Source: Aquanectria penicillioides
Lineage: Eukaryota > Ascomycota > Sordariomycetes > Hypocreales > Nectriaceae
Assembly (NCBI GenBank): GCA_003415625.1
Contig: PYIU01000008.1
Coordinates: forward strand, 2,790,001 to 2,854,000
Direction: 5' to 3'
Length of the DNA: 64,000 nt
Shown: piece after piece, positions 1 through 11,673 of the stretch
Layout: every line of letters begins with the position of its first letter
Numbering within the stretch: the first letter of the stretch is position 1
The notes under the pieces: model-generated
The model's input: the letters and a program-made list of their open reading frames with translations, nothing else
What the model was told of the DNA's origin: nothing
Databases searched by the model: none
Made by a program: the position numbers and the translations under genes

Positions 1-2530
1 TAGAATGGATTAATTCCTTTAGGAGCTAATAAATTCTTAGCTAAATTTAAAATATATAAAATCCTAACTCTTTTGGACTTCTTTTTAGGATATAATTAGA
101 TTTCCTTAATAGAGAAAAGTTAGGATTTAATAACTTTTAATATACCACTAAAGCTTTTTAGGATATACACCTTACTATAAGGAGGAATTAATTTAGTAAT
201 ATAGTTCTTAAGGATTATAATTAAAATCCTTTTTAATCTATTATTAAAAGTCTATTAAGCCTTCTTAAATAATATTACTATTAAAGGACTAAAGATTAAG
301 TATAATAGGGAGGAGGTGCTCCTTAATATATAGAGGTTTATTTTAAAGTATTTAATTAATTTAAATAAAACTCTTTTAAACATTAAGCTATTTAGGTGTA
401 CGATTTCTATAGGGAAGTTAAAGTTCTATTAATATACTGCAGTTATTATTAAATACTTATGCAGTATAGCTAAAAGGCAGCCAATAGAGGAAAAAGTAAT
501 TAAGATTAATAAGTAAGAAAGATACTATAACCTAAAGTAGGTTAAAGCGTTTTTAGGAATTATAGGCTACTATTAAATTTAGGTTAAAAGATATGCCTAA
601 ATTGCTAGACCTTTTACTTAATTATTAAGGAAGGATACTATATAGATATAGGGTAAGGAATAAGCTAATACTATAGCAGTTCTTAAAGAAAAGATAATCT
701 TTACTTTTATCCTAATAATATTAAACCTTTCTAAAGGATTTAAAAAGATTATTCTTATAATTAATGCTAATAAAAAAGGCTAGAGTGCAGTATTAATATA
801 GATAATAAAGGAAAAAAGGCATTTAGTAAAGTATAAATCTAGTCTTTAGACTCCTATAGAATAAAGGTATAATGCTACTAAACTTAAATATAAGGGTATA
901 TTGCATAGAATTAAATACCTTTATAGCTATATATATAAATTGCCCTTTATCTTAAAGATAGATTCTTAAGTTTTAGTTTACTAGCTTAATAGTAGGGCTA
1001 GTAATATCCTTAATGCAATAATTATTTAATAGATTGGTTATATCCTATTATTTAACTTTACTATTTAATACATTCCTAAAAATAAGAATAATATAGCCAA
1101 TAGGCTATTTAAAAAAGGTCTAAAAGCATTTAATTAAATAGACCAAAAGGCTAAAAGTAATATTAAAGAGTTTATTAATGCTTATTTTAATATTATTAAG
1201 ATTAAGAATAAATTAATAGAGTTAAGAAAGAATTATAGTAGACCTTTATTGCAATTAGGGGAATACTTACTTTTACTAAAAAGGCCAATAGGTATTATTC
1301 TATAGAATTACTAATGCTTATAGCTAAAGGCTAAGAAACACTTTATAAAAGGTAGCTGCTTATAGATTAGGGCTAAAAAATAAAGAGGCAACTTAAGGTT
1401 AGTTATAAAGAAGGAAAATATTTAAAAGGATTTAATTAAATTATACTATATTAATAGAAGGCATTATAGTTGTAATACTATTTATGCACTTCTCTTTAGA
1501 AAGTACTATTAGTAAGGTGCAAAAAGAAGCATTATAGAAGCTATTAGGCAGTGCTTAATATATTAGATATATATTCCCTAAAGACTAATAGAAGCCTCTA
1601 TACCTATTAAGCCTACCTACCTAATAATAAAGATTTATCTTAATAAATAGTATATGCCTTTTAATAAAGGATTTAGATTTATACTAAAAGCTAAATATAA
1701 CCTTTATAGATAGATAGAGGCTAAGCCAATCCTAAAATTAAATAGTTACTATATTGCAAAATTCCTTAGAAAACTGCACTATTAGTATAGAATGCTAAAA
1801 AGAGTAGTTATTAATAATGGAAAAGAGATTATAAAAGGGATTCCTAAAGATCTTAATAGCCTTAATATAGAAGTTATTAATACTTCTATTTATAACCTTA
1901 AAGTAAATAGACTTATTAAAGGTAGTTATACTATTATAATAAGTTTCCTAAAGAAAAAGGGTAAAGAAAAAGAAAAATAAATAAATATCTTACTAATAGC
2001 TTTATTAACTAAAAGAGTAGCTATTTGCGCCTTATATAGAAGATTACCTTTTTATCTATTCTATAAATAGGAGCTAGTCTTTCCTCTAGAAGTAAAAGTG
2101 CCTATATAATAGCTAATTAAATAGAATAATATAACCTTTATTAAGGACCTACTTAAGTAAAGAATTAGGATTCTAAAGCAAAAGTAGAAAGATATAAAAG
2201 AAGCTAGGCAATAAATAATTGCATTTTAAAGGTTAATTGCTAATAGAGAGACTAAAAAGAATTAATATAGGCTATATAAAGAGCCTTTTGCTATAGAAGA
2301 TTTAATTCTTTAGTATAATATATAGAATTAAAAGGATATATTTTATATTATAAAGATAAAGCTATATTAATTAGGCCTTTATAGAATTGCTAATACATTT
2401 AATAAAATAAAGAGTTATATTCTTAATACTATAGATAGAGTTAAGCTTTTTAGTACAACCTATAGTAATCGGTTAAGGAAGTTTATAGAGGATAAGGATA
2501 GATAGTAAGTAAGTAGGGATAATAAAGAGA
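1..2530 (+). mobile_element. Degenerate Ty3/Gypsy retrotransposon pol (RT end, RNase H, integrase)
   Basis: Conceptual translation through stops gives recognisable pol motifs in order. About 541-600 reads VKAFLGIIGYY, like the end of the reverse transcriptase region. About 865-1000 reads RYNATKLKYKGILH and later KLPFILKIDS, like RNase H of Gypsy elements. About 1790-1980 reads VINNGKEIIKG, then SIYNLKVNRLIKGSYTII, the integrase core. About 2340-2500 reads LGLYRIANT, then NRLRKF, like the C-terminal GPYRI and NRLK regions. Most breaks are TAA/TAG where CAA/CAG/TGG are expected, which fits RIP. The 62-codon open frame at 1792-1980 is the longest unbroken piece. The left part lies outside the window. 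The order RT-RH-INT supports Ty3/Gypsy rather than Copia. No LTR or target duplication was identified. It cannot be active. Confidence 0.8.
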
Positions 2531-5500
2531 CTTTTGGTATAAGTTAGAAAGTACTATTAAGGGTAAGGAGAGAAAGGGAAGTATTTAATTAAATGCAAAC
2601 TAAGTCTATAGGACAGTAGGAATAGAATAAACTTAATTTAAATACTATAAAAAGCTTAAATAATAATACTATAATATATACCTATATTAGGCTTAAGGAG
2701 ATTATTAAAGTTTAAATTCTAAAGATAAATAGCAATTAATAAATATAGTATTAGGATATAGTAAGCAATTAATTAAATAATTAATAATAGTATTAGGCTA
2801 AAAACAGTTAGATTGCTATTAAGGGAGGGGTACTAAAGGTTAAAAAGGGAAAAGTAAAGACACTAAAATCAATACTATACTAAAAAAAGATAAGCTGCCT
2901 AAAATAAAATAAAAAAGTAAAATAAAAAGCAATTAAAGGCAAGCAAAAGGATAGTAAAATTGAATAAAACTAGATAAAAATAACTAGAAATTGGCTAAAA
3001 ACCTTAAGAAAATGCTAAAAATCCCTAAAAATCCCCTAAAATCTATCTAAAAACTTTAAAAATTACACTAAAAATCAATAAAAATAGAATAAAAACACCT
3101 AAAAACTATAGTAAAAGGGTTAAAATTATTTAAAAATAGATAAAAATGCATAGAAAATGGCAGAAAATAAAGTATTAATATCTATAAAAAATTTAAAAAT
3201 CTAAATATATTTAGTAAAAATTAAGTTTTAAGGTTATTAAAATAATATAATAATAGCAATAGCCTTAAAGGGCATAAAAATACTTAATTAATTGCTTTAT
3301 AGTGCTATCTTTTATCTATTAAACTATTATTAATAAATTAAAAACTATATCTAGCTAATTTATACTAAAAAATAAGCTAAAGACTATTATTTTTATTAAT
3401 TAAAATTTATTTTATGCTTTTAATTAAATACTTTTTATATCTATTTAATTAATTAATAATTACTAGCTATACTATTAGTAAGAAAACTATATATAATTTG
3501 CAGGCAAGTAGTTAGCCTAAAAAAATCTACTGCAAAAGTTAATAGCTAAGCAGACTTACTAATAGTATCTATACTACCTAAAGGAAAGTTATAAGGGCCT
3601 TTATAAAGACCCTTTAGTTAATATCTATAAAGGAAGCTCTATTTACATTTAGATTAACTATTTTAAATACAATTAATATAGCAACTATCTATATAACTTA
3701 ATACTAAAATATATATATAAAAGGAAATAAAAATATATTTATTATAGGCAGAAATTATAAAAGTATATAATTAAATGTATTTATAATATATAAAAGGGTT
3801 AGTATATTTAATAAAGGCAATAATAAGTGCCTTAATATATTTAAGGCAAGTTAGTAGCTAAATTAAAAAGTATTCTACTAAATAAGCCCATTTTATAGGG
3901 ATGTATATAGACTAAAGTTAGCGCTAAAAGAGAAGATCTACTTTAGAATAAAGTACTAAATTGCAAAATAGCAATTGCAAAATAAACTATTAAGTAAGTT
4001 TGCAATTAATTTGCTTGCTATCTTCCTTAAAGGCAATTTTAATATATAAGGGCTAGCTAAATTAATTAAAAGCTTAAAAGCTATAAATCTAAATATTAAA
4101 GCATTACTAAATCTAAAAGTATTTAATTAATTACTAAATAAAAACAATAGTTAAAAAGCAATACAAAAAGGGTACTTATTAATTATTTAGTAATAGTACT
4201 AATAGCATTAGTTAAAGCCTTATAGAAGAAACTATTATAGGTATACTAATAAGTAAAGCACTAATAAAAGAATTTAAAAGCCTAAATATAGCTAATAGTA
4301 AGATTGTATATATTAAGGAGATAATTATAAGGTATAAAGGCAAGAGACTTAAGCTTATTGCAATATAAAGCTATTATAAGATAAAGAATAAAAATTGCAA
4401 TAATAGCTAAAGGTATAAAAGAATTAAAAAGATAAAGAATAATAAATAAAAAAGGAAGGAATAGAAGGGAGGGCCAATACAATACTTTTATAATAAATAG
4501 GAAATCAATCTTTAAGATTTAGGGTAGAAACCAAATACCAATAAAATTCTTATTAAATATTAAAAAGTATACTATTTTAAGAAACTTATTAGTATTTATA
4601 TATATATAAACATTAAAATAGTGATTTATTTAAACAATACTAAACTAAAAATAAAGGCACTTAAATTATATTAACCTATTTTATACCTACAATTCTTTTC
4701 CTCCTTTTAATAATTTTATAGTAAGTTATATTACTTTAACTTTATTTATAATACCTATAAAATACTAATAATCTTTATCTTTTAAGTTATAAGCATTCAA
4801 TTATAAGCTTTTAAACCCTCTATTAACCTTTACTCTATTTTATAATAGGGCTAAAGAAAGCAACCTTAAGTGTAACTATTTTAAAGGCGCAATTTTTAAT
4901 ATTAAGTAAAGACCTTTATATAGCTAAAGGAGTTATTTAAAATAAAGGCAGGATTAAAGATTTCTTTTCTTTTAGTAAAGAAAACACTACTAAAATATTT
5001 AATTAATTGCTTAATAGTTAATCTATATTATTCTACCCTTAAATAAATTAGGATTATTAGTTTAATAAATTAGAAACTTAGCCTATTTTAGGTAATAAAA
5101 GCAATTTAAATTTTTAGCTTATTAATATTAGTTGCTTTAAAGACTTCCCTTTTAATTTTTGCTAAGCCTAAATATTCTATTATTAAGACCTATAGGACTT
5201 ATTTAAAAACCTATAGAAAAAAGAAATAGCCTTAAATTTTAATATTTAAGCCCTCTTTATTACCCTTACCTATAGACTTACCGATATCCTTACGATTTGC
5301 TAAACCAATCTTTTAATTGCAAGCATTAAGGTTAAGAAGAATAAATAAAAGCAAAAGAGTTTTTTTTATAAGCTTTTACTAAAAGGAATAAATATTAAGA
5401 AGACTAAATGTTTAATTGATTTTATGCCTATAGAGTTCCAATAAGCAATATATAATAAAAGGCTATTAGTTAGCTTTACTTACTTTATTAATGCTATCTA

Positions 5501-7350
5501 TTAGAGCTTCTTTATTTAGGATAGATAGCTAAGGCATTTAATTATTTACAATACTACTAATATTCTTTAGAATAAGCAAGCTATTGCACTTACTATAATA
5601 TAAAGGGAGATTATAACTAAAATAGAATTGCCCTATAATTTCTTTATTTTTATTATGCCTATTATTAAGCAAGCTAAAAATTAAAAATATAGTTTTTTAG
5701 GCGCTTTCCTTCTTTTTCTTAATATTTAAAGAATAGTTAGATTTACTAAAACTTTAATTATTAAATGCCTTATAACCCAGCCCTTAATCTTTAATAGTAG
5801 TTATAATACTATTAATAATCCCCCTTTAGCATTAATGCACTGCAATTAGGTTTTTACTAAATATAAGTAAAGGAAAAGTACTTAATTAATTGCTTTAAAT
5901 ACCAATTAAATATAAGACTTTATTAGTACTATTATCCTTAATAAACTTAATATTGCTAATAGAAAGTTCTTTAATTAATATAAGCTTATAAAACTTATTA
6001 AAACCTAAAAATCTACCTATATCTTAAGATTTTAAAATAGTTCTTTTAATATTTAATAGCTCTATATTAATCTAAAAGGTTACTATACAATAAGCTAAAA
6101 AGGAGTTAATTACTAAACTCCTAAAAATAAATATTAAATTATTCTAAAGCTACTTAATCCTTAAGGTAATAGCTATTAAATAAGTCTACCTTTACTATTA
6201 GGCCCTTAATTGCTTTACTATCCTTTAGCTAATAATCTAATTAAATACTATTAAACTTATAGGTATTAAATAATAAATAGATTTCCCGCTAAGATTAATA
6301 AGTCTACTAAAGTTATTATTACCTTAAGTAATAATAAAGGAGAAGGTTTTAAATAAGCCCTAAACTACTAAAGTTAAAGCATTAAAGCAATTTGCCTTTA
6401 TAGTCTATACCTTAAGTCTAAAACTCTTGCCCTTAAACCTACTATTAAGCCTAAATTAATAATTAAATCTACCTAGCCCCTATATAAGTTGCCTATTAGC
6501 TTACTAACTTATATAAGCACTACTTAATTAAATGCACTTAAAAAAGAAATTTAAATTAATTAAAATATATTTACTTATTTTAATGCATTTAATTAAATAT
6601 TTATTGATTCCTTAAGCAAAAGGCAAGTAATTAAATTAATTCAATTGGTTTAATAAATACCTTTATTTAAATCGGCTATCTTATAGCAATTTAATTAAAT
6701 AGACTTAAATTTGCCTATTGCTAAGAGTAATAAATAGAGTTTTTGCAAGCGCTTTATACTGCCTTTACTAATTCCTTAATTAGCTAAATGTATAGTAAGA
6801 GAAAGGAATTATACTATAATTGCTAATACTATAGTTAGAAATATTATTAATATTGCTATTTAAACTTAATAAGGTAATTATAACCTAAACTATATTGCCC
6901 TTACTAAAAGAAAGATAATTGCTAGAATTAAATAAATAAATTTGCCTTAGATTAATTAATAGGCTATTTTTAAACTCCTTTAAATAAAAAGCTAGATCTC
7001 TTATATACTAAAAGGGTTAATTTCAATAAACTAATAGAATAAAATTATAACTGCTGCTTATAAGCCATTTAAACCTTTAATTCCTATTTACTAGTCTTAT
7101 ACTAATTGATATTGCAATTAAGAATTGTATTATAAAAAAAGGTAATAGTAAAGTTAAAATAGGGAGATTAGGTATTAAAAGCAAAATAAATTATAGAGAG
7201 AGATAATAGTAAATTAAATAATAGATTATAGGTATAAAGCATTTAATTAAATACTTCCTTTAAGATTTTCTTTGCATTTAAATAGATTAAGCTTAAAGTT
7301 TTCCTTTTGTATTATACCTTTAGTCTACTTAAGGGCAAGCATTAAGGCAT
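2531..7350. other. Unclassified AT-rich repeat debris
   Basis: This stretch continues the RIP-type composition. It has homopurine and homopyrimidine patches and recurrent short motifs such as TTAATTAATTGC (about 3285, 4998, 5885) and ATTTAATTAAAT (2583, 6587, 6689, 7241). I could not assign any protein family in six frames. It most likely holds older or more heavily mutated transposon copies. The open frame at 4282-4482 on the minus strand is hydrophobic, AT-driven and unconvincing as a gene. Confidence 0.6.
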
Positions 7351-7810
7351 TAAGGAAAGATAAATTAGGGTCTAAGGTAATATAGATTAATCTATTATTA
7401 GGTTGGTTAAGAAGATAAAAGGGACCTTAGAGATATAGGAAATAAATAGGCAGTTTTCTTTAATTAATTTTTATTTTTAAAATTCTAAATTTCTTGCATT
7501 TAGACCCTATTGAAGTTTTGGTATAGCCCTTTATGATATTACTTTATTTATGACTTTTTGCTTTATTTTCTTTCTTTCTTTTCTTTGAGGGATACTTTAA
7601 AGCATTTAATTAAATGCTTTAATACTCTTTTAAGTTATTTGCAGCTGCTTGGGAAGGCTATTTGGTCTTTAATCGAACCTGCTTACCCTATACCCTTTTG
7701 GGTGGGGTGTGTGTTTTGGCCAGTGTCCCTATCTACTAATACATTACTTTTTAATAAAGAAACTGCTTTTGCTTTTAGAAGATCTTATTTTAATTATAGT
7801 TTTAAATAGT
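7351..7810 (+). repeat. Mutated copy of a dispersed repeat (partner at 25.14-25.62 kb, inverted)
   Basis: Read on the plus strand, about 7360-7760 aligns with the reverse complement of about 25190-25610. Differences are mainly C to T and G to A in this copy, while positions 7681-7729 match with a single change. The 83-codon open frame at 7558-7809 lies inside the repeat and is a by-product, not a gene. The similarity may extend to about 7800. The repeat could be a solo LTR or part of another element; I did not find clear ends or a target-site duplication. Confidence 0.8.
7599..7620. repeat. Perfect 22-bp palindrome (core GCATTTAATTAAATGC)
   Basis: The 22 bases are their own reverse complement. 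The matching site in the less mutated copy (25356-25377) has the core GCATCTGATCAGAAGC. Six of seven differences between the two sites are C-to-T or G-to-A transitions, so this palindrome looks like a RIP derivative. Related cores recur elsewhere in the AT block. Confidence 0.8.
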
Positions 7811-7857
7811 TAAGTATAGTTATTAATTATAATAGCCTATTTAACTTTATAATAATA

Positions 7858-8260
7858 GTATATATTATTAATAAAAAGAAGACCTTTTATTTCTATAGGA
7901 GCTACTATAGATTATATAAAGTACTTTACTACTTTTTGCACTATTAATATATTAATAACCTTTAGATATAATATAGTAATATTGCTATTACTAATACTAA
8001 TATTAAGATTACTTATATCTTTAATAAAATAGAGATATACCCCTTAAACCCTAATACTAATAAATTTAACTAAGCGAAAGATAATCTATTATGCCTATAT
8101 AAATTGTATTACTGCAATGCCCTTATAATATTTGGTTTTTATTAATAGGATTAGCCTAAAGCTTAAGAAAATATCTATTATATAGAAATAATAATAGATA
8201 ATATAGATAATATAGATAATATAAAATGCATTAAATAGTATTAATGCATTTAATTTTATT
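7858..8260 (+). pseudogene. ORF-like RIP-degraded stretch, family unknown
   Basis: In the frame containing 7861, about 130 codons read with interruptions only by TAA/TAG. They give peptide-like stretches such as NKKKTFYFYRSYYRLYK and KDNLLCLYKLYYCNAL, and end in a repeated Asn-Ile-Asp motif near 8195-8222. Stops restricted to TAA/TAG fit RIP of CAA/CAG/TGG codons. I recognise no family, and an AT-rich background can mimic such patterns, so this is tentative. Confidence 0.25.
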
Positions 8261-8357
8261 AATATATTAAATAATATTAATTATAATAACCTTTTTAATA
8301 AAAAAGAATATTTAAATATATTTTATATTTAAGCCTTTATTAAATAATTGCAATTTT

Positions 8358-8651
8358 AATTTATTATTAATAATACTTAATTTACTTTAATTAATAATCT
8401 ATTTACTATTAATAAGATTTAATTTACTTTTATAGAAGTTTAATCTATTTCTATTAAAAGCTAATTTATTTTTACTAAAAGCTAGTTTACTATAAGCTAA
8501 AGTTAATTTACTATTAATAGAAATTAATTTGCTTTTAGTATAAATAAATCTATTTTTATTAAGATTTAATTAACTATTAATTAAGATTAGTTTAGTGCTA
8601 ATAAAAGCTAGTTTATAATAAATGAAACCTAATTTACTATAAATTAAGGAA
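8358..8651 (+). repeat. Tandem array, 14 units of exactly 21 bp (heptad-coding pattern)
   Basis: Fourteen consecutive 21-bp units start at 8358, 8379, 8400 and so on to 8631, with no insertion or deletion. A typical unit resembles AATTTACTATTAATAAAAGCT with substitutions, so the first bases A-A/G-T-T/C-T-A and the late A-rich part recur in each. In one frame each unit reads stop-F/S-T/I-I/F-N/S-K-S, that is seven codons with TAA or TAG at the same position. That is what RIP would make of a glutamine (CAA/CAG) in a seven-residue protein repeat. The exact multiple of three suggests a former coding minisatellite. Confidence 0.75.
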
Positions 8652-9231
8652 ATATAATTAAAATATTTAATTATAATAAGAAATAATATAAAGATAGAGA
8701 AGAATCTAATAATAAAGATATTTAAGGCATTTAATATAGAGATCTAAAAATACCTATTTAAAATACTTTAGTTCTATTACTAAAGATAGTAAATGCTACT
8801 TAAGGTAAAAGAGGGAAAAAAAGAGGTTTTTATTAAATTGTTTATCTATCTATTGTATTTCTTTTCTCTATAATAGTATAGGATAGTAAAGCTTTTATAT
8901 ATATTATTATTTTACTTATTTCAATTAAGTTCTTTAAAGAGCCTTTATAATGCATAATAAGAAGGCAGCTTGCTGCAAGCGATTTATGCGTCTCCTCCTG
9001 TACCTTGTCTAGCGATCCTTGGAGTGGATACCGCCTTGGACTTCAGCCCTGTCCTCATGAGGCTAGTCCGAGCTCGATTTGTCATCATGACATCGCGACG
9101 CCTAAACTTGACTTTGCCTAGCTTTCATCACCCCGATGATTGAGAGTTCGTTTCAACTTCACTTCACTCTTGCTATCTTTTGGTACCGACATTAAGTCCT
9201 GACGCTGTTGTGTCTAGGCCGAAGGATCATC

Positions 9232-11512
9232 ATGACGAATATGCACACTCCTCCGGACGATGCGGATACGTCGCGATCTAATCGTCGCAAAGGTATGATT
9301 GATACTTTCAGAAGTTCATATCGTGCCGTCACTTCGTGCATGACTGACAGCGACACAGCGTGCGACTTATGCTTTACCAAAAAGATCAAATGCGACATGC
9401 TCAAGCCCGTCTGCTCCAATTGCATTCTCTACCAGTCGGATTGCAGGACGAGCATCATTCGGCGCAAAGCAAACCCGCCAAAATCCAAGTCTGCGGCTCC
9501 TACTCAGACCGGCGAGTTAGTTGATCCCAGCACTATCATGACTCCTGAGCCCTGGAAACTGACCAGGACTTAGACAAAACCGTGTGGAGCCACTAGAATC
9601 GCGCCTGTCGAGAATAGAAGGCCAGCTCGAGCGTGTTCTGGAGGTAGCCAGGGATGCTCATAGCCACCAGGTTGCTCTAATGGTGGAGCCTCCCTCTTTC
9701 AACAGACCCCTGACCAGCGAGGACTCCGAGCATAGCAGCGATGCAATGGACACATTCGCTCAGGAAGTGGACCAGCAAAGAGTTCGAGATTGGAGGTTCG
9801 ACCCTCTTCAGCCCTCAGCCTACGATGGCCCTGAACCCGACGCCTTTTCGCTGCCGCCGTTGCAGGAGCTCATCCCTATCATTGACCACTATTTCGTCAT
9901 GTTCAACGCCGTGATCCCGCTCTTTCACCAGCCCACCTTTATGAAGATGCTTCACAACTGGTACAGCGACCGCGGAGCCCGCGACAGAGGGACTTGGGCA
10001 GCTGTGCAAATAGTTCTGGCGCTCGGCCACAGGACACCTCGACTGGCGACGAGAGATCCTCCAGCCGTGCAGACGGAAAAGGCAGACGCCTGCCTCAAGA
10101 ACGCGCAGTCTGTTATTTCAGAGCTCGTAACCAGAGAAGGAGATTTGTTGGGGGTTCAGATCCTGTTGGGCGTCGTTATGCTCTTTCAGAACAGCCGCGA
10201 CCCGAAACCCGCCAGCGTCATCATTGGAACAGCAGTGAGGTTGGCCCATCGACTGAGGCTGCATGCAAAAGATGCGGAACAGTATTTTACCCCCGAGGAA
10301 GCGATGCAGAGATCACGAGTGTTTTGGATTGCATATACCCTCGATAAGGTATGGAGACCTAGTTTCGACTGATTGGAACCTGACTCACCACCATAACAGG
10401 ACATTTCGTTGAGAGCAATGACGCCGTCTACTCAATTCGACGACGACATCGACATCCCCCTCCCAGAACTCGCACCAAAGGACAGTACTGGTCTGATCTG
10501 GACGCAGAATGGCCAAATTCACTTCAACTATCATCGCAGACGGGTTGAGCTGGCGCACATTGAAGGCAAGATTTATGACCTTTTGTACTCGAACCGGGCC
10601 ACCAAGGTCGTGGGCATGGAACGACAGATGCGCGTTACTCGTATTCAGAAGATGCTCGACCAGTGGTATGGGCGCATTCCAACGGCTTTCCACATTGATC
10701 AGGTCGCGGCCAACGTGGGACCCGCCCAGCTCGTGCAACTGACCAAGATGCACCACGCCTTTCTCCTTGCCGAGGTCATGACGCATGGGATCTACAGCCA
10801 CAATGCCGACTGGGTCAAGAGGATCAGTTCTTTTAGCCAGGCGGCCATAGATAATATCGCCAAAGGTGTTCACAATAATGGTTCTACCAGCTGCCATAGG
10901 ACACAAGATGCGCCTCTGCCGCTGGGATGGACCAAGTGCGTCGAGGTCAGCCGAGGCTGCATGCAGCTATTCCAGGGAGCGACACCAACCGAATGTCTTA
11001 TCTGGTAATTAAATTTTGAATCCTCAATCGATTGTGGTTTGCTAATAGTCAACAGGCAATGCAGCTGTCCCCATTGGTCGGCCCTCATCATCGTCCTCGC
11101 CAACATGGCTGTTGACCCAACCCATGAGCATGTCATGCTCGACCAGCATCTTGCTCTCCGAGCCCTCAACCTGCTCGACAAGATGATGGAAATCATTGAC
11201 GACGAAGCTTTTAAGAGTTTGCGCCTAGTCATCGGCGAGCTGAGCCAAAAGGCAAATGCTGCCGTGGCAAGCCACAAAGCGAAAATCCCAAACACAAGCA
11301 CGAGTGTCTTTGAGAGCCTTGAAGCCAGCTCCATGCATAGGCTGGAAGAGCCTGAGTTTCTCCCACAAGAGACAGAGTTTACTAGCATAAGCAATCCGTT
11401 TGGGGAATTTGACGATCCAGGCGCGTTTGAGAACCCGATATTTGCGCAGAATCACGGCATGGACCTTGGAGGGATGGGACAAATCAGCGATTTAGACAAC
11501 TTTTTGGTATAA
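9232..11512 (+). CDS. Zn2Cys6 transcription factor with fungal_trans domain
   Basis: This is a nuclear DNA-binding regulator of the Gal4 type. Exons are 9232-9292, 9359-9515, 9574-10348, 10400-11004 and 11056-11512 (2055 nt, 684 residues). All introns are GT-AG and the lengths close in frame. Joining exons 1 and 2 creates the cluster C-x2-C-x6-C-x6-C-x2-C-x6-C from residue 22, beginning CDLCFTKKIKCD. A short coiled segment follows (LESRLSRIEGQLERVLE), then the fungal middle homology region, including RVFWIAYTLDKDISLR across intron 3. ATG 9232 is the first ATG in frame; a second lies at 9241. It is the first gene right of the RIP block, about 280 bp from its edge, so it may feel heterochromatin spreading. 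It is convergent with an oxidoreductase and near a sugar porter. Target genes are unknown. Confidence 0.9.
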
Positions 11513-11673
11513 CGACCTTTTGAGCATTGGGCGGCGTATTTTTGGGAATTGGGCTTGGAGTTGATAAACAGAACAATAAGGACTGGGAATTGATGAAGAA
11601 CTTGATAAATTTGGATGGAGGTGCATAATAGTGGATTAACCGAGAGAGCCTGCGTAAGGCGGTTGAATATGAA

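Larger units (their letters stand above)
1..8950. other. AT-rich, RIP-mutated transposon block
   Basis: Composition is overwhelmingly A+T, with TAA/TAG stops in all frames and almost no CpG. CpA is rare except as GpCpA. This is the product expected of repeat-induced point mutation acting on repeated DNA. The block ends abruptly near 8950, where codon-rich, GC-balanced sequence begins about 280 bp upstream of the first gene. Apart from transposon relics and repeats listed separately, I see no intact gene; short open frames inside it are chance or relic frames. Confidence 0.9.

Noticed and set aside
1792..1980. A free-standing 62-residue gene
   Set aside because: It is the integrase core of the surrounding Gypsy relic, open only by chance between RIP stops.
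4282..4482. A small membrane-protein gene
   Set aside because: Hydrophobicity follows from AT-rich codons (Leu, Ile, Phe); no start context, neighbours or family support.
7558..7809. An 83-residue protein gene in the AT block
   Set aside because: It lies wholly inside the dispersed repeat and its reading frame is not kept in the less mutated copy.
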